Below, in pieces: positions 14,557-21,239 of a DNA stretch of 23,775 bases. Location of the stretch: contig DKFS01000099.1 of assembly GCA_002452855.1 (NCBI GenBank), positions 1 through 23,775 on the forward strand. The letters run 5' to 3'. The DNA is from Sulfurospirillum sp. UBA6790 (GTDB lineage: Bacteria > Campylobacterota > Campylobacteria > Campylobacterales > Sulfurospirillaceae). The notes under the pieces are model-generated. The model was given only the letters and a program-made list of their open reading frames with translations, made no database searches and was not told where the DNA came from. Each line of letters opens with the position of its first letter. The stretch's first letter is position 1. The translations under genes were made by a program, and so were the position numbers.

Positions 14557-14745
14557 ATGACAAATCCACATGAATTGCTAAAGACCTTTACACGGAAAGA
14601 GCAACAGCTTGTTAAAGCGATCTTCTTTCTTGTACAAACAAAAAAAATGCGAAACGTCGAAAAAATCTTTAAGATTATAAAAACACTACTGCAACAAGAA
14701 CGAAAAGACGCAAAATGTAGGGCAAAAGAGAGGTTTGGAAAATGA
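14557..14745 (+). CDS. Small basic protein, first gene of the membrane-protein operon
   Basis: A 62-residue highly basic, helical, soluble protein (MTNPHELLKTFTRKEQQLVKAIFFLV...KERFGK) of no family I recognise. It has no membrane helix long enough to be a coat-like protein. AAGGA (14544-14548) precedes the ATG at 14557; the longer in-frame reading from 14446 runs through the mini-hairpin array and is not believed. It overlaps the next gene by four bases (ATGA), so the two are coupled. Its charge suggests binding to DNA, RNA or the inner face of the membrane, but that is inference. Confidence 0.65.
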   Translation: MTNPHELLKTFTRKEQQLVKAIFFLVQTKKMRNVEKIFKIIKTLLQQERKDAKCRAKERFGK

Positions 14746-15479
14746 TAACTATTGCCCTTGCACAATTCAATAAGTACCCATTTTTTCAATTTCTTACCTA
14801 CTCAAAAGAGGCACGGTTGGATTTAGAAAAAATGGAGATCCACACGGTGATCGAGGATGAAGAATACAATCCCGATACAAAAAAGACGGAAACGGTGACG
14901 ATTGAGCGCATGTCACGCATCGATCCCGTTCCGACATGGCAAGTCGTACTTATGAAGTACGCGCCGATCCTCTTCTTGCTCTATTGGAGCAATTACCCAA
15001 ACACCATCGACGAGCTTTACGTCGCTCTTATCTCTTTAGGCTTTTTTAGTGCGTTTGTTGCCGTTTTTAACTACAATCGCACCCTTGCCAAGTATCTTGG
15101 CTTACTTTCAATCGTTGCGCTTTATTTTGTGCGTTTTAAGCTCCATGCGAGCGCATTGCACGTAAATTGGTTTTTAGGCTACATAATGACCTATACGATG
15201 GCATTTTATTTAATCTATGACGTGTATAAAAAACGTTACCGCAATTACTTCAACCTTTTGGATCTTGGCGGTACGCACCGCGTTCAGCTTGCAACACGTC
15301 AAAAGCGACCGCTTATTATGATCCCGTTCATGCGTAAAATGACGGGTGGACGCAAAGCGGGTATCTTACATGTAAACCAAGGGTTTAACATTGGCTTCAA
15401 CGTTTTCCTAAGAGGCTATTTCGTGCGAATCGTTAAAGAGATCAAAGAAGAGGTAAAAACCGATGAAACAGTTGCTTAA
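14742..15479 (+). CDS. Inner-membrane protein of unknown function
   Basis: A 245-residue protein with a cytoplasmic-looking N-terminal part of about 65 residues (FLTYSKEARLDLEKMEIHTVIEDEE...). Four or so hydrophobic helices follow between about 70 and 165 (VLMKYAPILFLLYW, LYVALISLGFFSAFVAVF, YLGLLSIVALYFVRF, WFLGYIMTYTMAFYLIYDVY). A basic C-terminal domain with RQKRPLIMIPFMRKMTGGRKAG comes last. I cannot name the family. It lies between a 62-aa basic protein (4-base overlap) and the 867-aa DotA-like protein (17-base overlap), so the three are translated as one unit and probably form one complex. It contains a TACATGTA octamer at 15367. Confidence 0.7.
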   Translation: MITIALAQFNKYPFFQFLTYSKEARLDLEKMEIHTVIEDEEYNPDTKKTETVTIERMSRIDPVPTWQVVLMKYAPILFLLYWSNYPNTIDELYVALISLGFFSAFVAVFNYNRTLAKYLGLLSIVALYFVRFKLHASALHVNWFLGYIMTYTMAFYLIYDVYKKRYRNYFNLLDLGGTHRVQLATRQKRPLIMIPFMRKMTGGRKAGILHVNQGFNIGFNVFLRGYFVRIVKEIKEEVKTDETVA

Positions 15480-18066
15480 AATTTTACTGATTGCCGTGAT
15501 CGGCTTAACCTCGCTGTTTGCGGAAGATACGCCGACGGCAAACGCCGATACGGTACTTGAAAATAACACATATATCCAAGAGATGCCAAGCCAAAGTTCA
15601 TGTACTTTTGCATGTCCTACGATGAAAGAGGGCTATTTCGCTCGTATTCGTGATGTAATTCCAAGTAGAGGCGAAACGCAATGTTTTGTGTATAAAGCAA
15701 CGGATCCAAGTACCATTCTTGGATATGTGTCCGTTCCAAATGAACAATGTAAAACACAATTCAATCTCACCGATGGTGAGAAATTTCAAGTCAATAGACA
15801 CACACCTGAAATTAATGAATTTGGATTAGATTCTATTGAAAAAAAATACGCTGAACATTTTACGAATGTTGGAAGCGGTAGGGAGTATTTAAGAACCTCT
15901 AAATATGTCATTGCAGGTCTTACCGCAGATAGTGAAATTCTTGATATTCCAAATACCTTATTAAAAAATCAACTTGTACTGAATAGTGGATACACCATCT
16001 ATCCCAATGCAAATGCCTTACCTGATGTGGGTACCGCACAAAAGATTCTTGATACCCTTGGTGGGTGGGTGTCGGGCGTGGTATCGTTTGTGTCGGGTGA
16101 AGAGATTGTAAAAGATAAGTTCAAAGGCTATACGGCTGAACTTTCAAGCCTAAACGAAGTTGTTTTTTCAAATGTAATTGTTCTAGTGTTAAATTGGCTC
16201 AAAGAATCCAATGAAGTCTTACTTGATATGAACTCAACGCTCTTTTTCTTTGTAGTACCATTTACAGCAGGCTTTTTTCTACTTGGAAAAGCCACTAAAG
16301 CTCTTGGGGATAAGCAAGATCACGAAGATAACTTTGAGAGAGTTTTTTTAACGTTCATTATTCTCTTTGTTTTCTATTTTTCATCAAGTGAAGTTAATGT
16401 GCAAGATGAAAAAAAGATTACACAAACTAATTTTCAAACATGGTCACGCCCTGCACTCTATGAGGGTGTCGAAATGGCTGATAAACTCACTTTTGCTTTT
16501 ACCAAGGCATACATTGGTTACAAGGCAAAAGATGCGGGTTTAATCATGCAAGATGAGTACGGTAAAATCCATGATCAAACCAAAATGCTTATTAAAGAAA
16601 ATGAAGTCTTAGAAAAAGAGGGTGGAATGATTGGTACCTGTTACCAAGTGTATGACACCGATAGGCTCTATGCGCTTGCATCCGAAGCAGTTGGAGCCAA
16701 TACGGTGTTTCCCCCTTTGGGTTCACTTAATAAAGATAGAAGAGGCAAACCAAATTCCAAAGGGATAGATCAGAATTTTGGAATATCTAATTTAGAAGAA
16801 ACAGCGTTCATGCGCCCCGAATATCGAAGAGCCACGCACGTACCAACACTTAGTGCATGTTATAACTTTGAGCGCAGATATAAAGAAAATAAGAAAATCA
16901 TTGAAACAAATAAAGTGATTATGCAACAATATGAGAGTGCTATCAACTCAAATAAAACCAAAGAGGGTATTAAGCTTGTTGCGGAGCTTCTTTACAAGAA
17001 TACAGCAGAAATGGGTTTTATCAATGCTTCAAGCATTGCATCAACTAATATTCTTATCAATAATCTTGATCTCTTTGTAAACGCAGATATCAAAGAAGCA
17101 AGTGTTGAAAAAGCGATGGAGCTTGATAACCAAATTAATGATAAGTATGAAAAAAGCAACATTGTAAGTGGTGGACATATCTTTGCGGGGATGCGTTGGA
17201 TAGCCATGAATAGTGCCTACATGATGGTACCGCCCGCATCGTCGATTAAAACAGATATCGTGGAACCGGCATTGGAAAGTACATTATTCTTGGGTGATAA
17301 GTTATTTGGTTTCTCAAAAAATATAGGTTCGTTGATCGCCGGAACGGGAACGATGGGAATTTCTTTTCTCGCGGATGAAGCACTCAAAAAATTGGAAATG
17401 CCTACTAAAAATTTAGAAGATAACCAATTTTTTAAAGCCCTTATATCGTTTGTTGCTCTCATTCTAACGATTTTAATTATGAAATATATGCTTGCCTATA
17501 TGCCTTTAGTGGCGATCAGCGTCGCGGGATATTTGGCAATCGGGTTTTACTATGTAAGTGTGGAGATCTTTTATCTCGTAGCACCGTTTATCGTTATCTA
17601 CGCATTAAGTACCGATCAGATGAACGTGCTGAAAAGCTTTTTTTCAAGGTTTTTAGCCCTTGCTTTTAAGCCCGTGTTGATCGTGCTTAGTATCATTATG
17701 GCGATTATGGCAAACGAGCTGTTCGATAAGTTGGCAATGCTTAGTTCGCATAAAACGTTTGATACGTTCTTCGCAATAACGCAATACGATAGATCGGTTA
17801 TAGATAATAATGCTGACTTTTTAACAGTTATTCAGCAGTTAGGATCTTATGCCGTTGATTTCAGCGACTACGGACTGCTCTTTTTCAAAGGAACACTTTT
17901 AGTGGGAGCCAAGGTCGTTTCGTTGTTGGCTGTTTTTTACCTTGTCTTTTACGGATCCACGATGATTCTCAATATTTTCGGGATGAAAGACAGCGGTATC
18001 GATGCACAAGACACGGTCGGTTCTTCCATCGACAGTAAGTCAAGTAAATACAATATCAGTATGTAA
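15463..18066 (+). CDS. Large polytopic membrane protein, DotA/TraY- or VirB6/TrbL-like
   Basis: An 867-residue inner-membrane protein. It has a cleavable signal peptide (MKQLLKILLIAVIGLTSLFA) and an exported N-terminal domain with four cysteines (47, 51, 74, 96; CTFACPTMKEGYF and GETQCFVYK). Two helices follow at about 256-276 and 293-309. A large hydrophilic middle domain (about 310-650) has coiled-coil stretches (NFERRYKENKKIIETNK). A cluster of C-terminal helices spans about 656-755 and 795-835. Signal peptide, big periplasmic domain and hydrophobic C-terminal bundle match the layout of DotA/TraY proteins of type IVB secretion, and more loosely TrbL/VirB6. The assignment rests on layout, not on sequence motifs. 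It is in an operon with two upstream genes (17-base overlap) and one downstream (11-base gap). No secretion ATPase or coupling protein lies nearby. Confidence 0.6.
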   Translation: MKQLLKILLIAVIGLTSLFAEDTPTANADTVLENNTYIQEMPSQSSCTFACPTMKEGYFARIRDVIPSRGETQCFVYKATDPSTILGYVSVPNEQCKTQFNLTDGEKFQVNRHTPEINEFGLDSIEKKYAEHFTNVGSGREYLRTSKYVIAGLTADSEILDIPNTLLKNQLVLNSGYTIYPNANALPDVGTAQKILDTLGGWVSGVVSFVSGEEIVKDKFKGYTAELSSLNEVVFSNVIVLVLNWLKESNEVLLDMNSTLFFFVVPFTAGFFLLGKATKALGDKQDHEDNFERVFLTFIILFVFYFSSSEVNVQDEKKITQTNFQTWSRPALYEGVEMADKLTFAFTKAYIGYKAKDAGLIMQDEYGKIHDQTKMLIKENEVLEKEGGMIGTCYQVYDTDRLYALASEAVGANTVFPPLGSLNKDRRGKPNSKGIDQNFGISNLEETAFMRPEYRRATHVPTLSACYNFERRYKENKKIIETNKVIMQQYESAINSNKTKEGIKLVAELLYKNTAEMGFINASSIASTNILINNLDLFVNADIKEASVEKAMELDNQINDKYEKSNIVSGGHIFAGMRWIAMNSAYMMVPPASSIKTDIVEPALESTLFLGDKLFGFSKNIGSLIAGTGTMGISFLADEALKKLEMPTKNLEDNQFFKALISFVALILTILIMKYMLAYMPLVAISVAGYLAIGFYYVSVEIFYLVAPFIVIYALSTDQMNVLKSFFSRFLALAFKPVLIVLSIIMAIMANELFDKLAMLSSHKTFDTFFAITQYDRSVIDNNADFLTVIQQLGSYAVDFSDYGLLFFKGTLLVGAKVVSLLAVFYLVFYGSTMILNIFGMKDSGIDAQDTVGSSIDSKSSKYNISM

Positions 18067-18077
18067 AGGAGAGAAAA

Positions 18078-18494
18078 ATGGATAAAGAAAAATTATTCGA
18101 GGAGCAAGTAACGTTCCTCAAAAAATTGAACCATGTTGAAATCTTGGATATAGATTTTCAAAGAAAAACAGTAGCATTAAATATCCGAGGCGGTGAGTAT
18201 ATTGCAACATCTCGAAACGACGATTTGAACGGTGTTTTAATAGTGCTAAGTTGGATAGATAATTTCAACTTAGAAGAGGTTAATTACGCCTATTTTAGAA
18301 AGCTTCTAACGTACGTTCAAAATGTTGATACATTGTTCTATCAAAGGCAGCTAATGGAAGCAGTAAATTTAAGTCGAAACGCTTTGGATATCTTTATTGA
18401 AGCTTGTGAATACACAGAAGCGTATAAGATCATTAACGTTGAACTTTTTCAGAAGTTGCATGCGGAGCTAGAAGTTAACTCAAACGCAAGTTAA
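18078..18494 (+). CDS. Hypothetical cytoplasmic protein, last gene of the operon
   Basis: A 138-residue acidic, soluble protein without recognised domains. Beta-strand-like segments (VEILDIDFQRKTVALNIRGGEYIATSR) are followed by helices (LIVLSWIDNFNLEEVNYAYFRKLLTYV and onward). AAGGAG precedes the ATG, and the gene ends at a strong hairpin. The region around EYIATSR...VLSW shares a faint pattern with EYNIALSR...ILSW in the 83-aa protein encoded at 19604, so they may be distant relatives. The function could be regulation or assembly of the membrane proteins encoded upstream; this is only inferred from the operon. Confidence 0.65.
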   Translation: MDKEKLFEEQVTFLKKLNHVEILDIDFQRKTVALNIRGGEYIATSRNDDLNGVLIVLSWIDNFNLEEVNYAYFRKLLTYVQNVDTLFYQRQLMEAVNLSRNALDIFIEACEYTEAYKIINVELFQKLHAELEVNSNAS

Positions 18495-18509
18495 ACAAAG
18501 TTACGATGA

Positions 18510-18547
18510 GTGGGATCAGCTTCGTACAGCTGATCCCACACCTATTT
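18510..18547 (+). terminator. Terminator of the DotA-like operon
   Basis: GTGGGATCAGCT (18510-18521) and AGCTGATCCCAC (18528-18539) form a perfect 12-bp stem with loop TCGTAC. A moderately T-rich tail follows. Confidence 0.75.
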
Positions 18548-18629
18548 TAGAAGCATTGAATATTAGCTTTGTACAAGTTAAATTTACGAGATACAAAACA
18601 TGCTTCCACATCAAAATCATTGTAGGAAT

Positions 18630-18638
18630 TGATATAAT
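18630..18638 (+). promoter_or_regulatory. Extended -10 promoter of the cargo gene
   Basis: TTGATATAAT contains TG, one base, TATAAT (18633-18638). It stands alone upstream of the 267-aa gene and downstream of the operon terminator, so this gene has its own promoter. Confidence 0.5.
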
Positions 18639-18702
18639 ACTTTAATCTAAAATGTCTCCAATTATTAAGGTTCGCTTTATAAAATCGAGGGGGTATATAA
18701 TA

Positions 18703-19506
18703 ATGCAAGACTCTGCAATTGAACACATTAAGCAAGAATTATCCAATATTAATCAATCAACTAAAAAGAGAGTGCTAGAAAAATTTAGTTTGGCAGCACT
18801 AGGAAGTATCCCATGGGTAGGAGGGTTCATTAGTGCAGCTATAAGTTTGAAAACAGAAGAAGGAACATTGAAAACGGATTCTTTGCAGACCCAATGGTTA
18901 GAAGAGCATCAAAAAAAAATAGATCAACTCACTCAGACTTTGGCTAGTATAGCACTAAGATTTGAGCAATTAGGCGAAGATATATTTGAAAGAATTGAAT
19001 CAGAAAGTTATCTAATCCTTGTAAAAAAAGCGTTTCAATCATGGGATAATGCGACAACGGATGAAAAAAGACAATATGTTGCCAATTTAATAACCAATGC
19101 TTCAAGCACTTCTTTATGCTCTGATGACATTATCAGATTATTTATTGATTGGTTAAATTTGTATCATGAAATTCATTTCTCTGTTATAAGAGAAATTTAT
19201 TCAAATCCAGGATCTACAAGATACGATATTTGGATCGCTATATATGGGGAGTTTCCTAGAGAAGATTCTGCTGAAGCAGATTTATTTAAACTTTTAATTA
19301 GAGATTTAAGCACAGGAGGCGTTATTAGACAAGCTAGAGATACAAATTACGACGGTCAATTTTTGAAGAAAGCTCGTGCTCGTAGTAGTCATGCTTCAAA
19401 TACACTTGAATCTGCTTTTGAGGATTCTAAACCATATGTTTTGACAGAACTTGGTAGCCAATTCGTACATTATACTTTAAATGATGTAGTGACGAGAGTA
19501 AATTAA
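18703..19506 (+). CDS. Cargo protein with N-terminal hydrophobic segment, unknown function
   Basis: A 267-residue accessory protein. Residues 28-50 (FSLAALGSIPWVGGFISAAISLK) form a glycine-rich hydrophobic hairpin-like segment. A coiled-coil or helical stretch (60-135) and a C-terminal domain (about 155-265) resembling a winged helix follow (VIREIYSNPGSTRYDIWIAIYG; YVLTELGSQFVHYTL). I recall similar proteins only as hypothetical proteins of mobile DNA. The start at 18703 is set by GAGGGGG about 9 nt upstream; an ATG at 18652 would add 17 poorly supported residues. It has its own promoter, is not coupled to its neighbours and lies in the cargo slot between the transfer modules, a typical place for defence or toxin genes. 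That role is only a suggestion. Confidence 0.65.
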   Translation: MQDSAIEHIKQELSNINQSTKKRVLEKFSLAALGSIPWVGGFISAAISLKTEEGTLKTDSLQTQWLEEHQKKIDQLTQTLASIALRFEQLGEDIFERIESESYLILVKKAFQSWDNATTDEKRQYVANLITNASSTSLCSDDIIRLFIDWLNLYHEIHFSVIREIYSNPGSTRYDIWIAIYGEFPREDSAEADLFKLLIRDLSTGGVIRQARDTNYDGQFLKKARARSSHASNTLESAFEDSKPYVLTELGSQFVHYTLNDVVTRVN

Positions 19507-19555
19507 ATATACATCAATCTCAAAGTATTGTGAAATAACCAAAGCAATTTTAAAA

Positions 19556-19564
19556 TGCTACAAT
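19556..19564 (+). promoter_or_regulatory. Extended -10 promoter of the 83-aa gene
   Basis: TG, one base, TACAAT (19559-19564) lies about 40 bases before the ATG at 19604, in an AT-rich gap after the preceding stop. Confidence 0.4.
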
Positions 19565-19603
19565 TAGAAATTACGATTATAAAATATTAATGGAGATGAA
19601 ACA

Positions 19604-19855
19604 ATGCAGAACATAATAAGTGAGATGCAAAAACATGATGCATTATTAAATAAACAGGTCTTTTTTGCAGATGACCATATTGTCATTAATGTTGAATATG
19701 AGTACAACATAGCATTATCGCGTTGTAATACAGAAAGTAAAATTTTAAGTTGGGTACATCATTTAACTGAAAAGACATGGATGACTAATGAAGTTATGGA
19801 AAGATTCATTGAAATGGCATGTGAAGCACACAATTTAACACTAGAGCAGGTGTAA
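19604..19855 (+). CDS. Small hypothetical protein of mobile elements
   Basis: An 83-residue soluble protein. VVINVEYEY-like strands (HIVINVEYEYNIALSRCNTESKILSWV) are followed by two helices (HHLTEKTWMTNEVMERFIEMACEAHNL). I recall the block SRCNT-x-KIL-x-WVHHL from small unnamed phage or island proteins, but I know no function. GGAG lies 8 nt before the ATG, and a TGCTACAAT extended -10 is present, so it is probably expressed alone. It converges on the secreted-nuclease operon. A weak pattern is shared with the 138-aa protein at 18078. Confidence 0.65.
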   Translation: MQNIISEMQKHDALLNKQVFFADDHIVINVEYEYNIALSRCNTESKILSWVHHLTEKTWMTNEVMERFIEMACEAHNLTLEQV

Positions 19856-19875
19856 ATTAATTAATATTTGTTCTA

Positions 19876-20085
19876 CTATCTTTTAGGTAATCTTCCACCG
19901 CTTTTAAGGCATAAATCCATATTTTGAAATGGTGTGAAGTGTTTAGTTTGTTCATAATATGTACCACCTTTAGGGTGGCAAATTCCTGTGTTGCTTTTCT
20001 TTACGGGTGGATTTTGACTATCCGATGCAAAGAGATTAAGGCTTAAAAAACTCAGTGATAAAGTGAGTGCTAATACTTTTAACAT
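19876..20085 (-). CDS. Small secreted protein with a nuclease-associated C-terminal domain
   Basis: A 69-residue exported protein. A signal peptide (MLKVLALTLSLSFLSLNLFA) precedes a short domain TGICHPKGGTYYEQTKHFTPF...CLKSGGRLPKR. This CHPKGG...TK.F.PF...C...GGRLP pattern is one I know from tails fused to secreted nucleases and other exported proteins of plasmids and islands; two cysteines are present. Here it is a free-standing gene three bases after the thermonuclease, so it may work in trans with that enzyme. It is the last gene of the minus-strand operon. Confidence 0.7.
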   Translation of the reverse strand: MLKVLALTLSLSFLSLNLFASDSQNPPVKKSNTGICHPKGGTYYEQTKHFTPFQNMDLCLKSGGRLPKR

Positions 20086-20088
20086 GAT

Positions 20089-20613
20089 TTATTCCATTCC
20101 TTCCATAACCTTCTTGGTATGTCCGTTCCACAGACCTCTGTTTTTACTTTTAGCTTCTTTTTGGGCTTCGAGTAATCTTCGTTTAAATTGTGCGTCTTTG
20201 ATGTATTTACCACCTTGATAGACTACGGCATAACCATCTTCGACAATTGATTCATTATAGGATTTATCACCATCATAGACAATACACAGTTCACGTCCGT
20301 ATTTGTCTTTTTCCAAGACATCGATTTTATAGCTTTTACCGATTTTAAGATGTTGCTGAGCATACTGTGTTGAGGCTTCTCCTGCTTTTTTCATGGTTTC
20401 TGGCGTAATACCTACTTTATTGGCATCTTTATCCATTTTAGCCGTATGAAACTTCTCAGGAGTATCAATACCATACACACGACATTTAAACTCACTGTGC
20501 TGTTGGCTCTTGAGTGTAAATGTGTCTCCATCTGAAATCTTTTGCAAATTAGCGTATTCAGAGGCTAAAGATAGTGAAGTCAGTAAAAGAAAAGAGGCTA
20601 TGAGTTTAAACAT
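20089..20613 (-). CDS. Secreted thermonuclease (staphylococcal nuclease-like)
   Basis: A 174-residue calcium-dependent nuclease. The signal peptide MFKLIASFLLLTSLSLA directs it to the periplasm or outside. The SNase fold is clear and the active site complete: Asp28/Asp30 (ISDGDTF), Arg45, Asp50, Thr51 and Glu53 (CRVYGIDTPE) and Arg107 (DKYGRELC), equivalent to Asp19/21, Arg35, Asp40, Thr41, Glu43 and Arg87 of the S. aureus enzyme. It ends in the usual SKNRGLW motif. Conjugative plasmids such as IncN carry comparable nucleases. It overlaps the upstream membrane-protein gene by 8 bases and is followed after 3 bases by the small secreted protein gene. Confidence 0.9.
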   Translation of the reverse strand: MFKLIASFLLLTSLSLASEYANLQKISDGDTFTLKSQQHSEFKCRVYGIDTPEKFHTAKMDKDANKVGITPETMKKAGEASTQYAQQHLKIGKSYKIDVLEKDKYGRELCIVYDGDKSYNESIVEDGYAVVYQGGKYIKDAQFKRRLLEAQKEAKSKNRGLWNGHTKKVMEGME

Positions 20614-21190
20614 TGAAAGAAGTTCCTTGGAAAAAATTATTCATCATATGCGTATCACCACGATACGATGATAGAAGCTTATTAACTTTAGATTGTTCTT
20701 GAATGTTGTTTTGTATATTTGAAGCTAATTTGATCGCTTTTCGATGATGCAATATGTCCTTTATCACGAAAAAAAAGATAAATAAAAACGCGGCAAGAAA
20801 GAATAATCCCGCATTATTTTTTGCTGATCTTGGTGCAAACATAACTGTAATCGCAATAAGAAATTGTAAGGGAATTAACGGTAAAAAACCTTGAAAAATT
20901 AATAACAGATCACTTCTTTTAAAACGAATATTTTTCGATAAATTGAATAGGGAAATCACTCCATATACGTTGTCATATTTGGTCTTTTTACAGATCAAAA
21001 TAACTTTATTTCCAATAGAAAAATACGGGAGTTTTTTAGGCAGAATATATACATTATTGTTTGCTATAATGCTTTTTTTTACAGATTCAGAAACATTAAT
21101 TGCAAGGTTATTGCTACCTTTAACGGTATAGGAATCTTCCTGAAAATCTTCAACCGTAATACAATGTACAACGTATGGATTTTTAAACAT
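20606..21190 (-). CDS. Two-helix membrane protein of the relaxase operon
   Basis: A 194-residue protein. The first 95 residues look like a small beta domain (HCITVEDFQEDSYTVKGSNNLAINVSES..., IGNKVILICKKTKYDNVYGVISL). Two hydrophobic helices follow (LLLIFQGFLPLIPLQFLIAITVMFA and AGLFFLAAFLFIFFFVIKDIL), then a cytoplasmic helical tail. I do not recognise the family. It lies 49 bases after the relaxase stop and overlaps the thermonuclease start, so it belongs to the mobilization operon. An accessory role in transfer, exclusion or export of the nuclease is possible, but unsupported by motifs. Confidence 0.65.
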   Translation of the reverse strand: MFKNPYVVHCITVEDFQEDSYTVKGSNNLAINVSESVKKSIIANNNVYILPKKLPYFSIGNKVILICKKTKYDNVYGVISLFNLSKNIRFKRSDLLLIFQGFLPLIPLQFLIAITVMFAPRSAKNNAGLFFLAAFLFIFFFVIKDILHHRKAIKLASNIQNNIQEQSKVNKLLSSYRGDTHMMNNFFQGTSFNV

Positions 21191-21239
21191 TTTTGAATCC
21201 TTTTATTTCATATTTTTAGCATACAAAAAATTAACTTAT

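Noticed and set aside
14412..14789. Minus-strand 125-codon ORF opposite the operon start
   Set aside because: It runs antisense through the hairpin array and two coupled genes, has cysteine/serine-rich shadow composition and no ribosome site.
14557..18494. Filamentous phage (inovirus) interpretation of the small-protein and membrane operon
   Set aside because: No Zot-type assembly ATPase is present, no small coat-like protein with signal and helix exists, and the 867-aa protein is too large for a minor coat protein.
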